64,000 nucleotides of DNA from Pterois miles (lineage: Eukaryota; Chordata; Actinopteri; Perciformes; Scorpaenidae): contig CAMQGK010000567.1 in the NCBI GenBank assembly GCA_947000775.1, positions 8,301,001 through 8,365,000 on the forward strand. The letters run 5' to 3'. The notes beneath the pieces were generated by a model. The model searched no databases, was not told where the DNA came from, and was given only the letters and a program-made list of their open reading frames with translations. Numbering within the stretch: position 1 is the stretch's first letter; each line of letters opens with the position of its first letter. Positions 10,770 through 24,876 of this stretch are shown here, piece after piece. The translations under genes and the position numbers were made by a program.

Positions 10770-13700
10770 ATTTTCTGTGGACTTTTTTTTTTTTTTTTTT
10801 TACCTGAAAGCTCATCTAAGTTATGAAAACTGTGTTTTGTTTTTACACAACTTGCATATGTGTGTTTCCAAACATACACCCACATATCAGGCTTCATGCC
10901 ATTGCACTGTACACCTTAGATGTATTTTTATTAAACATTTGCTTGGAAGCTTCTACGAGAGGCGAGAGCACATAATGGGACTGTTTTCTAATCACTGAAC
11001 ACGAGGACACACACTTCACTGATCACCTAGTGCCCTTCACAGGCCCCTATGTGATTGTAAGAGACACTGCATGGCTCCTGTGTTATGTATTCCTTATGGA
11101 GATTCTTTTCTGTCACAGAGCGCACAATGAGCTCATGTCCAGAGGCTGCAGCGTCTTGGAGAAAATGTGTCGCTGAAGTGCCCTTCACAGGTGTCTACTG
11201 GGTGAGTGATTCATCAGGAAAAACAGACATGAAAAATAGCAGGATAGATTGCGAGAGATAAAGAGGTTTGTCGAGGTTGCTTTCCTATTTTAGCTTAAAC
11301 ACACATACACTCACCGTACACAGTCTTCGCTAACAGACTGTCACAAAATATTATGTATGACAAGAGTAATTCAGTGTGTCATATTTATCTAATTTTCAAA
11401 TGGCTGCACTCACACACAAGCGCACACACACAAGGCTTGCAGAATTGAGAGATGCTGATGGAGGTTAATGTCTCAAACTGTGTGTGACTAATGGTCCATG
11501 ACCACTGGTTCACAGATTCTGCTCCTAGGAGGAAGCTTCGGCACTTAACCTGCCCACTAAAGGAGCTGAGGAAGTGATCTGACCAATAAAAAATGACATT
11601 AAGAACACGGAAGAAGTGTAAGAGGACTGATAAAGTATGGATGGACTATTAGTCGATTAATAAACTGGCAGAAAAGGTTAGAAGACAACAATTTTGATGA
11701 TTATTAGGGCGATTTCATTAGCCAACATTTAGTCCATTTTAATCAGACTCTGGTGCTGTTGGTTTGCAGTAATCATACTCTGATGGCGACAAAAACTACC
11801 AAGACCTCTTGTGAGAGGTGGTCTGAGACTGTTTCCAAGTGAGTCCTAGTGCGGTTCAATTGCTGTGAGAACATAATCCGACCCAATTGTAGAAAGTGGA
11901 CCAAAACGCAGGGGATTACTGGCTACCTGTGTGAGCGTTTGTTGAGATGGACACAGATAAACGACAGGTTGACCTGAGTGGGAGTCAGTGACTTGGACTT
12001 CTGCAGAAGTCCGATGTTTGCCTGACATCTGGGCCGAAGTGAACACGCAGAGCCTCAGCTGGATGTGTTTGTTTTAAATGCTTTCCAAATGTGTTTGGTA
12101 GGAGCAGGATTACTACCAGCACTGAACGTTTCTGCAGCACATACTGCTTCTTTTTGCTCAGTTATGACAGATTTGCGGCCACAGTGTACCTAAGCGTTCC
12201 GTGTGGACACATCTCGTGTACACCAGGCATACATAGTACTATGACGAATTGTGTGTACCATAGTTTTTTTGTTTTGGACCTATGGTTTTCAAATCCTTTG
12301 TCAGGCGGTCTTTGATTTATTTGAAAGTTGTGGTCCACTTCTATAACACAACTCCATGGCTGCAAAAAAACTTGTTGGAAGAGTTGGATGATGGTGAGGA
12401 GCTTCTGTGCTTATAATGAATAAGGCTGTTTTTGTGACGGATGTGAGGTACTTCTCTGGAAATCCCTGCTCCAGGCTCTGATGTCGAATCAAAATTTGGG
12501 GTGTATGTGGTGCCTGGTGCGTAGTCCCTTTTTTCAGCAGGCGTGCGACATGTCTTGAAAGCTCTCTGCGAGCTACACAAACCATCTCTGTCGCTCTGCA
12601 GAAACAACGCTCAAGCTTTTCCATAGAAGTATAAATCAGTCATTAGCGTTTTCCCCATGCTTATTGATTCCTGTGTTTATATTTTCCACCATTTCTTACT
12701 CCTGTGAGTACATTTCCAGCCCTGCTCCTTTGTATGTGGCCCTCAGCAAAATTAGTTTTTTATTTTGTCAGACTCAATTATAAAAAGAACCAAAATTACC
12801 TCTGATTGGGACTTGCCAAGTGGACTATGACTTGTAAAAGACCCTGCCGAATCAGAGCTCCCCACGGGACTGTGTGGGCTTGTACACACTGCGCTTGATT
12901 GACATCTTCCTCACTCTCCTGTTAGCCTGTTGGGATCGAGACAATTTACTTTAATTCATATAGGCCTTTTTCACGAGACATTGTGACATGTCACAGTAGG
13001 AAAAGCGCAGGTGTAAATAATAAAACGAATGAAGGCTGAATGCCACTCAGCTGCTTCAGTTTCATGGTCCTGGTATTGTGCATGCTGGCTCTCTGTCACA
13101 CTGGATTACGTTTGCAGCCCTAGAAGGAATGAGGGGAAGAAAGAGGGAGGAGACAGATATGGTTTGAAAGGATTAGCAGAAGTATTTTCTGAGCATTTCA
13201 TTGCTACTGATACCAACATGGTGGTACAGTTGTTATTTGATTGTTTTTTTCCAGCAGTAGAAATGCAGTTCCTAACTAACAGGCTAAATGTCCTCCATAC
13301 CTGAAGTAACTACCTCCCTAACAAGGCAGATTGTTTTGCGCTAGTCTTTTTATTAAAGCGGCATGAGGACATCTATCTGTGTAATGGCACCTGCAACAGT
13401 TGAGACATTCAGCCTGTCTAATAAAACTCCCCCAAACTGCCTGTTGCAGCCCTTCACATTCAGTTTAATGAGCTGTTCCTCTGGCTGTCTGCGCCTCAGT
13501 CGAGCCTCCCTGTCTCTCTGTTTCTGGCTAAACTGTCTGCGCGAGTTTCTTGTCCAAGTCGTCTTCTTGTCTGCCTAACCTGGACGGCTTTCCGATGTGG
13601 CTGAATTCCACAGTTGTCTGTATGTGTCTGCGTGCTGCATTTAGTAGGTGAGAGTGTGTGTGGTCTCTGGCCCAGTTTAAATCTTTCTGTTCCTCTGGGA

Positions 13701-14600
13701 GAGGCACCAAAACTGCACATCATATTTTTAAACTGCTCACCTCCACACTGTCCCCCTCGTCTCTCTCCCCAAACGTCTTTGTGCCTCAGTCTCAGAGTCC
13801 TCTTGGCTCCCAAGGGCCCATCTGTCCAGAATCAGGCTGGTCTTGTTTTGGCCTGGAGGTTTCTTTTGACTGTTGTGATCATTAGAGCAGGATTTCCTGT
13901 AAAAAACAGACTTTAATCAACATGCTTTAAAGGATTGTGTTCGACATTTTGGGAAATTATTACATGACACTGTCTTGCTGAGAGGTGTGACATGTTGTGG
14001 TTTTTACAGCGGTTATTTCGCACTACCTGTAGAGCTAACTTTGTTTAGGCTGTTATTGTTATCACTCCTACCAGCTGCCATTCCTCACAGGAATATGTGT
14101 CTAGCCTAAGCCAGCAGATGTCTACCATTGTGGCACGTGGGGGAAAAAAGTTTTGGAAATGCATTTTTTACTGGTTTTCAGCAACTTGCATGGTTTCAAA
14201 GCAGGGTACTGAAAGTCCATATTGTGGCAATGAGCGTCCTACCCTCTGCTGTACTCTAATCCTTGATTGTTTCTGAGTGGATAAAACATGTCCATTTTCT
14301 AACCACTAAGTCTGCCCCGCTTCGCCGCAAATCTCACCATGCATTTAGTTGGCATTAGAGTCAGCCATTAAGGGTTCAGTTAGTACACGACTGGTGAGAG
14401 AGGCACCTCGATTTCCAGGCACCATCAACCTCATCTTCCTGTTCTCCGAGAGCCCGTTCTGCCCGCAGGCTACCACACCGCTCTGTGAAATCTACTGTCC
14501 TTCACCGAGGAGACGAAGGCAGCGAGCGGAAGGGGGAAGGAGCAAGGTGGTGGGAAAGGTACGGTGGGCAAAACCTGAGGAAGCTTGAAGGCTGAAAAAG
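10770..14600. other. Intergenic, nothing recognised
   Basis: Contains a T tract (about 10783-10801) and scattered short open frames, including overlapping minus-strand frames at 12301-12624. None shows splice context, domain signature or frame-specific composition. Confidence 0.45.
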
Positions 14601-14620
14601 ATAGCTGTTTTAAAGTAGCA

Positions 14621-15374
14621 TTAAAGAGATAGGTTGGGTGTTTTAAAGTGGGGTTGTATGAGGTACTTATCCGTATAGTCAGTTTATCACCTACAATAGA
14701 TGACGGTCGGCACACCCCCACTTTGAGTGACAGCATGGGAGCAAAGCAATAAGGCCAGATGGCTATACAATCTACGTTTCCGACTGGACACTGAAGTCGT
14801 CAATATTTATGCTCTTGCCAAAGCAACCAGACTCCATATATGTTAAAAAAACATTTTAACTTGCAGAACATGATTGTTGCTGCTTTACCGCTGCATTGAT
14901 CGGTTAGTTTGTTTTTGTTATTGTGTGACTTTGGTTATGTCGGATTCGCCAAAGTCACACAATAGCACAAACAAGCTTAACCGATCTTAACCGGCAGCGA
15001 TAGACTGTTGTACCTGTTTTCGGCAAGATAAAATTACTGTTTTTTTCACTGGTGTCTGGTGGCTTTGGCAAGAGCATAGAGGGTTACACTGGCTTCAGTT
15101 CCCTGTCAGAAAGGGTTGTCTGACAGCAAGGTAAATTTGTGAAAATATTCTAAATATAACATACAACTTGTATTGACTTTTTTTTTTAGGTGGGCCTTTC
15201 TTTTATGTGGCTAAATACGTTTTACTTTCGTCAAGTCCACAGCAGTATATCGCTTTGGATCCGTGTGGTCTGTTTCTCCACACTGAGGGCGTGCTGACCG
15301 TCATCTACTGTATGTAATACACCGTACGTACCTCATACAACCCCACTCCAAAACAACCAAACCATCCCTTTTAA
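14621..15374. mobile_element. TTAA-flanked MITE with long terminal inverted repeats
   Basis: TTAA at 14621-14624 and 15371-15374. The inverted ends run about 55 bp, sharing GTGGGGTTGTATGAGGTAC. A second internal inverted repeat (about 14898-14935 against 14950-14986, sharing CAAAGTCACACAATA) could form a hairpin. There is no transposase; it is piggyBac-like by its TTAA target. Confidence 0.7.
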
Positions 15375-15757
15375 GGCGTGGGCGATGGGAATAGAGGAGA
15401 AAATCAAGCAGCAGATGAGGGGGAATAGGGAAAGGAGAGATAGATTTGAAGAACTCAGTGGGGAGGTTATTTAGATATTCATCACTGGAGTGAGTCTTTA
15501 AGGTCAGCCTGGCCCACCGAGCTCCCAAGTGGTGGAGTAATAAGTCATGACGCTGTTGGCTCTGGTTGAAAAAAAAAAAAAAGGAAAAAACTACCAGGGA
15601 GAGCTTTTTATTCAGCTTGTCCAACAGGAGCAGTATTTCTATACATTACTTTGTTTCATTAACAATTAAGTCTCTCTTACCAATTTGTTCAACCTGCACT
15701 GCTTTGTACTACAATACTAAAGCATATATACTATTATACTAATAATAAGAATAACAA

Positions 15758-15808
15758 TAATCAAGTTTATTTGTATAGCACCAGCGTTACAAAGTGCTTT
15801 ACAGCGTA
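15758..15808. repeat. Short repeat fragment (TTTATTTGTATAGCAC type)
   Basis: Matches the remembered pattern TTTATTTGTATAGCAC followed by GTTACAAAGTGCTTTACAG, seen widely in fish genomes as part of a dispersed repeat. Confidence 0.45.
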
Positions 15809-15829
15809 AGGTCATTAAACTTGATCAAT

Positions 15830-18160
15830 GTTTATTTAGTGTGACTGGATGACCTTGTTCTCAATAGTGAGGTTAGTGTGACTTTTGGTTTCACAATAAC
15901 TGATGATTTAATTGGTACCAAGAGATGACTGGATACTAGGATGCAGACTGTCAGGACTAATGATAAGAATCTCAGTGTAGTTTAATTTTAGGAAATTGGC
16001 TGAAATTTTAATATCTACTGGACAATTTGTGAGGCTTTTTGTGAGCTTCACTGGGTCTGCAGCTGCGTATTGTTATAACATCACTGACAATCATTGGAAT
16101 CACTTTCTAATCTGTGAAAGTTACATTGTTAAACAGTAACAAGTTGTATTTGTGCAGTTTCATCATGTTATATATAATGATCAACTTAATGTATTCACAA
16201 GAAAACATTTATTTATTTACTTTTTTATTTGGGTAATCATGTAGCAGCCAGTTTCTGTGCTCATTTAGCTTTGCTAGCTCTGACCACATGAGCTTAAAGT
16301 AATAACGTGAGTATACTTTAGCAATATTGCATGCATATAAAGATATCCCATTGCTTCTTTCATTACTTAAAAATCTCTCAGCAAGCCAGAACAATTTTGT
16401 AAAGGCACACATCCATCCTTGCAACCGTTACTTCACTTCATTATTTGTAGTAAGAGGGAGAGCTGGAAGGCCAGGTCGGTGCTCTGATCTACTAGTACAT
16501 CTCAACCTGCCTGTACAATGTAGTTTGTGGCAAGAAAGTTGAATAAATATGGTAAAGGAGATGTTTTTACAGCAATATAAAATAGATAATTGAGAGGGAA
16601 TTGACCTGTGTAACTTCCTAACAAAAAACAGAATACAAATGGTAATAAAGGATGTTGAAGGGATTTATTGTTTTGCTTTTGTTTTTTACCGTGGTATTGC
16701 GTTGGTATTGAAAATTGTGGAATTTCACTACTAAATTTCTAGTATCGTGGCATCTCTACTTATAATGACATGAGACTGAATGTCAGATCTGAAAAATGGC
16801 TGTTGAATGCTGTAGGCTTCACAATAATTGCATGTGCATGTGTGTGTTTCGAATCTGCACGTACCGTGTATAAGTTAACAAACAGAGTGTAAAAATTGAA
16901 TTTCCCCTCGTGGGACTAATAAAGGTTGATCTTCTTCTTCTTCTCTTCTTCTTATTGAGAGGCCTTCAGTGTTTAAGCCCAGCGCATTATAAGAAAAAAC
17001 CCTAGTTTGAGGAGAACCAAGCCGCAGGCCTGGGCAGTGTCTCCCTGTGTTTGGTCTCCCAGCCTCCCCCTGACCCTGAACATAGGCAGGTGTGGAAAAT
17101 GGATGGTGGGATAAATGGCCCGAATGATCATTTTTCACCTTTTCTCCTGTGTCTGGACAGATGGAGGAAGCCAAAGAATGCCTTCAGCCATGTGTGCTCA
17201 TCTGTTAGACATGGTCTGTTGTTGGTTTGGTGCCATCTTGGGGAAATCATTAAATTACATTATGCTCAGGATAGTTCTGAAACAGCCAAGGACTATACGA
17301 ACATTTCACAGTACCAGGTGCCGTGTAAACACAGTCTACCTCCTGACGGTCCCATATTAACAGTAATTCCATAAAATACACTTCTAAACCAATATGAGTG
17401 GCTTGAAGTGACTGCAGTCACCTGATCTAAACATTATTGGGACTTAATGGGGGATGATGGAGCCTAGAGTGCTGTTGTTCAGGGACTTGGGAGCCCATGT
17501 AGGATTTTTAACCTTCATTTAACCAGGCAAGCTGTTTAAAGACCCATTCTTATTTACAGTAACAGCCTGGGGGGAGTAGTTGCAGAGGGAGGGTGGGTTG
17601 CACACGTTCAAACACTCATCAGTTACAGTAGCAGTTAAATGCTACACCAGCTTCACGGTTAGAGGTTCAGCAGGCTTTCACTGAAATGACAGAGGTCTGG
17701 AGAAGTGTTCGAGAATTATTGTAAATTATTTTTAATGCACATATTTCTAAAGGTTCTAATTTCAATATTCAGAACATTAATTAGCAGCAAACTGTGTGAA
17801 GATATAGAGGAGTAATGTCTACCTGAGCAGAGAATGAAGTCACTCTCTCTCTCTCTCTCTCTGTGTTGTAATCCAGGTTTCTCCATCATAGCCGGGCCGG
17901 TTGCAGTCTTTTTCATGTATGTGAGCATGCCCGAACATGCCGCTGCTCTACACTGCGCTCATATGGCAGTTACAGCTGATAACGTCATCCGAAACGACGG
18001 CGTAGCCCCCACCCTCCAGCTCCCCCCTCAGGTAAACACTGTTAACTCTGTCAGCAATTTTGTAATTGTTTGTACTGTTAGCACCGTTAGCTGCATTGAG
18101 AGGCAATAGAAAGGCTCCCAATATTGAGCTCCTTTACCCATCACCATCCAGTAGCATCCA
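15830..18160. other. Intergenic, repeat fragments only
   Basis: Holds a retroposon-tail-like fragment at about 16886-16955, a fragment resembling a TTTAACCAGG-type repeat near 17510-17580, and a (CT)n tract at 17842-17862. No coding feature is supported. Confidence 0.45.
16886..16955 (+). repeat. LINE/SINE 3'-tail-like fragment
   Basis: GAATTTCCCCTCGTGGGACTAATAAAGG followed by a TTC-rich tail, split here as GAATTTCCCC and GTGGGACTAATAAAGG. A sister fragment is at 58165-58203. The pattern resembles L2/RTE-type 3' ends in fishes. Confidence 0.45.
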
Positions 18161-18169
18161 TCGTATGTA

Positions 18170-19038
18170 TACTGAACAAAAATATAAACGCAACACTTTT
18201 GTTTTTGCTCCCATTTTTTTATGCGCTGAAGTCAAACATCTAAGACTTTTTCTATGTATACAAAAGGCCTAATTCTCTCAAATATTGTTCACAAATCTTT
18301 CTAAATCTGTGTTAGTGAGCACTTCTCCTTTGCTGAAATAATCCATCCACCTCACAGGTGTGGCATATTTGGTGCGTTGTGCCATTCATCCACCGCCATC
18401 ACCTCATGCTGCAGCATGAAAATGCACGGCTCCATGTTGTAAGGATCTGTACACAGCTCCTGGAAGCTGAAAACATCCCAGTTCTTGCATGGCCTGCATA
18501 CTCACCGGACATGTCACCCACTGAGCATGTTTGAGATGCTCTGGATCAGCATATACAACAGCGTGTTCAAGTTCCTGATAATATCCAGCAACTTCACACA
18601 GCCATTGAAGAGGAGTGGACCAACATCCCACAGGCCGCAATCAACATCCTGATCAACTCTATGTGAAGTAGATGTGTTTTACTGTGTGAGGCAAATGGTG
18701 GCCACACCAGATACTGACTGGTTTCCTGACCCCCCGTTCAGTGCCTAATACTGTAAATGTCTCAGATAAAACTGCACATTTAGAGTGGCGTTTTATTGTG
18801 ACCAGTCGAAGGCACACCTGAGCAATAATCATGCTGTGTAACAGCATCTTGATATGCCACACCTGTGAGATGGATGGATTATTTCGGTGCTCATTAACAC
18901 AGATTTAAACAAATTTGTGAACAATATTTGAGAGAAATAGGCCTTTTGTGTACATAGAAAAAGTCTTAGATGTTTGACTTCAGTGCATAAAAAATGGCAG
19001 CAAAAACAAAAGTGTTGCATTTATAGTTTTGTTCAGTG
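18170..19038 (+). mobile_element. Internally deleted Tc1-like transposon
   Basis: TA target duplications lie at 18168-18169 and 19039-19040. The inverted ends (TACTGAACAAAAATATAAACG and the reverse of the right end, CACTGAACAAAACTATAAATG) are about 190-200 bp long and run through the CCTCACAGGTGTGGCATA segment. An intact element of this type is about 1.5 kb. Here the 5' terminal repeat joins directly to the last third of the transposase. Confidence 0.9.
18389..18667 (+). pseudogene. Tc1-like transposase, C-terminal remnant, broken
   Basis: Reads as the end of a DDE transposase: a CTQLLEAENIPVLAWPAYSP segment followed by DMSPTEHV, then a TGA at the position where the family has Trp. The DNA-binding domains and the first catalytic Asp are deleted. 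The conserved Asp-Asn-Ala motif is changed to Glu-Asn-Ala. A second TGA follows the INSM segment. It cannot make an active enzyme. Confidence 0.85.
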
Positions 19039-19039
19039 T

Positions 19040-21050
19040 AACATGAACATGACAGTATACAGTATATAACCTGTTCTGTGCAGAGTACACCATATCTCTG
19101 GGAACTGGTCGGTTGTATATTACATATTTAAACATTTTATACAACCTTTTGGTAGCTTTTTGATGGTGTTTTTTAAAATTTTAGTTTAACCATGTGCTGT
19201 GTATTCTGCATTTTCTAGACTTCTGGTCAGGGTCAGTGCAGTCAAACACCTTCACACATACACAAGTTAGTCTCCTTTTTGTTTAGGGAAAAATTTTGTT
19301 TTAAAAAAAAAAACACACATACATACAATAAGACACCAGCTGCTGACTAGAACCCATTCACGCATGCCACATATGAAAAAACACATACTCAGCTGCTACG
19401 TACAGCCAGACAGACTCAAACGCAGGCGTGCGGACACACTTATGCAAAACTTGTACCCGTACAAATATGTGAGCATGCGTGCACACCCACACACACGACA
19501 CTAAATATACGCAGTTGCACTTTACTGTCAGCTTTTTAGCATGCGTCCCTGGTAGCGTTTCTCTGACAGGGAGAAAATCATGATATGACTGATAATGATT
19601 TCCATCTGCTCTGCGTACGGCATGTTCGCCTGTACATTCTGCTGTGTGTGTGTGTCACAAATCATCGTCTGTTGAAATGACAGACGTCGGCGTCTTTTTG
19701 CTTACAGATAATAAGTGGCCTCAATAAAATTTTAATCAATAGATGAAATGACTCAGGTAAACGGAGCTGCCTTGTCTGTCTGTGCGATTGTGTCTGAGTA
19801 CACGTCAGAGAAAGAGTAAGAGAAAAGAGGTCAGGTGAAAGAGTCATCGATTTATGGCGGCCGTCTGAGGAATGAGGAAGCCATTTATTATGGAAGCCCA
19901 TTAGGAATGTATGCATATCTGTACTGTATGTGTGTGAGAGGAATAGAGAGAGAGAGAGAGAGAGAGAGAGGAGGAGGGTGGGGGGACAGTGCATCATCAT
20001 TTATATGGCTCCTCCATTAGCCTGAGTGCTTCCGTGACAACATAATGGCGGTCTCCCAGACAACAGGGTCACCGTAGTTATGAACACACCGGGCAACTGC
20101 TGATGTCAATGTAGAAAAGTGAGTCCCGAAGTCCCACATGGCTAGAGCAAACGCTCATACAGAAATGCACACACATACACTACTCAGCGTGGGCAGGGCA
20201 ACTCTTTGGGATCTGAGAGGTTTTTGAACTAATCAATAATGAAAGAAGGGATGATGGGAAATGAAAGAAAGAGCTCAAACGAGTGCTTGAACGAGAAAGA
20301 CTGGAGGGAAATGATGAGTGGTTGAAAACGAGAGAGACGGAGAGCGATGGAGAGCCCTCCCGAGAGAGTTTGTTTCCAATACAGCGTGGTTACAATGGAG
20401 TTATACGGGCCCATTTTCTCAAAAAGCATCTCCGCGGTAAGATTATCGGTTCCATTATGATCCGACGGACTGAGAAGTACTCAAGATGTGTTTGTGACTT
20501 AGCCTGTGTTTACTGTAACTCGGGTCAAATGGATTCTAAAGTAACAGGAACAAGGCGGAAGAGAGGCGAAGGGATAGACCAACAGATGTAGAAAGGGAAA
20601 AAAAGTAAAGTAGTGAAGAGAGGGAAGAATCATTGAGCGCTGAAGTTTTGGTGTATATGTAGATCTGTATATCCAGAGCAACAACTATAATCTAGTAGAT
20701 GGAGAACATGAATACTCTTCCATCACTAAAAAGTTGTGTTATGTCTGCTGCAAACTATGTTTTTGCCCCCTCTGTGATATAAAAAGTATTTCCAAATCAT
20801 GTTTGGCTTGCTCCCTTTGCTGGCTTTCATTGACATTGCTTGAATTTATGCTGTCTGTTGTCGATTTATTCTTGTTTACTCAGGCCGGGATGAGTATCCT
20901 CCACTAATTAGAAAAAAGGTCAGTTTTGTTTTTTTGTTGACAAGTCGAGCCATATTGACTCTTTGCCTATTGGCAGTGGTCTAAAAATGGTCAGATAGGA
21001 TGAGTTGTAAATTGGTAGGAGCCTGAAAATGCCTTCGTCACACATTTTTG
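19040..21050. other. Intergenic, few recognisable repeats
   Basis: Contains a (GA)n tract (about 19945-19970) and otherwise unique-looking sequence. The 19660-19960 stretch is AT-rich with few repeat signatures and could be conserved non-coding DNA, but this cannot be judged without alignment. No gene is supported. Confidence 0.4.
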
Positions 21051-21057
21051 CTGTAGG

Positions 21058-21470
21058 GATGTCTGTTTGACTGTCGGTCCATCCACCACTTTGATCCTGA
21101 CTGAAATATCTCAACATATATTTGATGGACTACCATGGAACAAAAAGTGTTCAGACTTAAGGGGCTCTAGAGGACGGAAACAAAAACGATCAGGGATGAT
21201 AAAACATACGTTTTGGGACGGTTGCAGGACGAAAGATAGACTTAGACTAAAAAAAATTTACAACTGAGATTAAACCATAACGTTAATCTCTGACGAAGTT
21301 GTCAGTGCAGAATTACGAGAGAGTTCAATTTCAATTTCAATTCAAGAGTCACATATAACCTCAGCATTTTCATTGTGAGCATGTTAGCATGCTGAAGTTA
21401 GCATTTAGCTCCAAGAACCACTATACCAAAGTGCAGCCTCACCGAGCTGCTAGCACGGCTGTAGACTATT
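21058..21470 (+). repeat. Degraded dispersed repeat
   Basis: Begins with a GTCGGTCCATCCACCACTTTG segment (shown here in part: CCATCCACCACTTTG) and ends with TGAGCATGTTAGCATGCTGA followed by GAGCTGCTAGCACGGCTGTA. These are the two halves of a repeat common in percomorphs, joined here with a large internal gap. Confidence 0.5.
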
Positions 21471-21479
21471 ATTCTTGTT

Positions 21480-24333
21480 TATGTTTAGAGAGCCAACAGA
21501 TAGTCATCAACAGTGTAGTGTGTAATATAGAGCTAAGTGTGGAGGAGGTGAGAAAGATATTAGTAAAGGTTGCAGTTCATTCTTCACCGATCTGAAGAAT
21601 CCAAAGAGTACAAACTTTATTACTAAAGGACATATGGAGTAACATTGTGAGAGTGTGTGTATGTTTTATGTGTACGAAAATGTGCACATCAACACATACC
21701 GCTGTATGACTGTGTGTGTTTTTGCATTAAAAATGTACAGAGCAGCAGGCAGGGTCCCACAGGCAATAAAATCCATATTTCAAGAGCTGCAGAGCTGCTG
21801 TAGACTCCTGCCTGCTGCTTTGAAGACCAATACTGGAGGGATGGGAGTGAGTGGGGTGAGGGTGGTGGTGGGTGAAGGGAGGGAGGTTGGAAACAGAGGC
21901 CAATGACTGGAGGGAAAGAGATGGACTGGGGAATATGACACATTTAATGAAGAGAGAAGAGACATGGGAAAAAGGCAGAAAAAAAAATCAGAGCTGATCG
22001 TAATCACCACATGCACGCAGCGCTGGTGAAGCAATACTGCCAGATCCTACAAAGCTGCACATGATAGCTCGGCAGTGTTTTTGAAGGTTAGTTGGAAATT
22101 ATGACTCTGTCCCTTCATTGCCATTATCTATATGTATACCCCTTTGACAAACTGAGCATTAGCAAGGGCATAGCTGAAAGACTCTTACAGTCTCTTTGTC
22201 CATAACGTTGTTTGATGCAGTGCAATGAACCCTAGTCTCACCGTGTGACTCATTCCAAGTAGCACAAATAATCAAATAAGAGCTTGTTGAGTAATGAGAG
22301 CAAACAAACTATTAGGATTAATGTACAGTGTGATGTGGTGTTGTGATAGCAAAGTCCTTCCTTTTATGGTTAGCCCTAATGCCTTGTGCCTTAGTCGCTG
22401 AATTATACTTCCTACAGTGCAGAGGGAGGCTCCATCCTCTGCTGTGAGATAGTTTGTATTATCACTTTTTTAAGTGTTTAAAATGTCAGTACTGATATTG
22501 GAAGCCAACTCTCGCCTTCAGTCTGTCATTCAATATGTTGACATAACCTTTTTAAGGGCGTGCAGTACCTGCCACAGCAATAAAATTGTTTTATGCTTTT
22601 GAAATATCGTTTTACTTTGACATATAGTAGATTTTTTAAAATAAAATGTTCACACACTGAAACAAGATAGGCCTGGGATGATACATCTATTTCTGCATTC
22701 AATACTGTCATGATACGTGGGTGCTAATTCAATATGTATTACGATTTTTAAGTATTTTTGTTAACTTTTTTTTACCACTAGTCTATGAGAAAAAGTAGAA
22801 TCATACACTTCTATGGATATTTACTTTAAAAATATCTACATGAATACATTAAAATGCTTGATTTTCAGCAAGTATATAGTCAGAGATGTCCTGAAGTCAA
22901 ATATATCAGTCATTGTGTTTAAATTACAGCAACCTAAAAATAAAAGATTAGACATTTTATGTTTAATTTATAAGGGACATGTAATGTTTTATACCTCTGG
23001 TGAATATAATCCAATCGATCTCATTTCCATATATCTGTTTTGTACAGTTCCCTTTGTTAAAATCTTATTTTGAAAAACGGACGTAGTCACGCCTGTGTGC
23101 TTCCACTAACTTCACCAAGTCCATCACTAGCTGTCCCATCAGCTCTGTTCTCTTTACACATCCATTGTCAGCTCCATCAGGGTCGTTTGAACCATTCATT
23201 TTATGAACCATCCCTACACCGTATGCATAATATCTGAGTAACAAAAGTACTTTTTTGTGTAATCAGAACAGTGGGATTTGCATTTGCATTTATCACAATC
23301 CATACTGTACACTGAGAGGACACATCTCTTTGAAATTGAATTAAAGTATTGACTGAGTTAATATTTGCATGTACACTAGCAGTAAACTAGTTAATTAAAA
23401 ATCAATAGTGTTTTTGAGAATTGATATATTATCAAAACAATATTGCGATACTCGATGTTTTCTTCTACCCCTGATACCTATCAGTGATGCTGGGTGTGAT
23501 CAGAGGTGAAACAGGCTTGAAACTTTCGGCTAGAGAGGGCAGCAAAACATTGCTTTTCAACCTGATGTTGAGTTACTCTTTAAAAGTTTTAGAGGGAATT
23601 AGTTTTACTCATGTCAGTATCAGAGCTTAAAGTGAAACGGTGCGATTCACATCCATGTTGACTAGATGACATTTATTGTGTCGGCGTTGAGTTTGTTCCG
23701 TAGTTCATCTCTAATGTCAAGGCACTTCATCATACCATACAAATGAATAACTTGATGATGGTAAAACAGGCAGAACCAGTGGCTGTACTAAGTTAGCTAT
23801 GGTGGTGTACAGCACACAGGGGGGGTGGTGTGGATGTATGAGCTGATGTGCTAGGGCTGTTCAGATGACCTCCTCACCGACAATGAAACTCTGTGAAATA
23901 TCTAAATGCAAGGTATTGCAATGCCTGGAAGACAACAACTTGGGACAGCTGGTATAAAGAATGAATAACGAGAGGTATTCATGCATTTGTATGATTTGTC
24001 CTGGTGGGTCACAAGAGAGCAGAATGATGCTCTCGCTGAATTTACAATATGCTTTAGGTCATTTTATCTGCACAGTTATTCCTGGAGGAAAATTCTGCCC
24101 ATGAAAGGGCCATTATTTCTGAGTGTTTTCAGAAGGGACCTGGTCTCTGAAACCCAATCTGCCGACCAGCCACTGAAAACAGGAACATGCATATGGATTA
24201 GAGAGAGATTCTGCCATGACGTGACACGTCAGATATTTTAATGTGTCTGAACACTCGGTGGGAATCCGCCTTGGGAGTGTTTGTGTCTGTCTGTGCAGAT
24301 TCCCACCGTTTTCTGCATGTGCGTGGGTGCATG

Positions 24334-24372
<39 letters not shown>

Positions 24373-24840
24373 ACAGGCATGCATTAACTCATTGCAGAGT
24401 GGATGGTTATGCTCTCAACCAGCACAGTCTGGTTGCATAGCAACAGACTCACTCCACTCCCCTCCGTCTTCTCTTCTTCTTCTTCTTCTCTTCTTCTGTG
24501 CGAGAACTACAGAGCAACCTGAAAACATTCAGGCTTTCACACACTCACCTCTGAGTGCGCCGCCTTGCTTAAACGTCACCACATCATGTGTGTGTGAGTT
24601 ATTTATGGCCGTTATCTATGGATTCCACAGAGGTGAAGACATGAAAGAGGAAGAAGTCCTCCTCCCGGCTCTGCAGTATCACAGTCAGAGAGACATGGGG
24701 AACTCGCATCAAGCCCGCAGCCTAATGTGGCTGAATATTGATGTTTTTACTCTGAATATCAGCGAAGGCTTTAAAGTCTGCCCCGCTCTTATTCAGTAGT
24801 TTTTTCATCTTTCTCTTTGATACTCGCATGCACGTACTCA

Positions 24841-24876
<36 letters not shown>

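Noticed and set aside
12301..12624. Overlapping minus-strand frames of 107 and 88 codons
   Set aside because: Two frames over the same DNA, no family match, no splice signals; chance is more likely.
24281..24799. 172-codon + strand open frame
   Set aside because: It runs through the TG microsatellite (Cys-Val repeat) and a TTC tract; no domain, no splice context.
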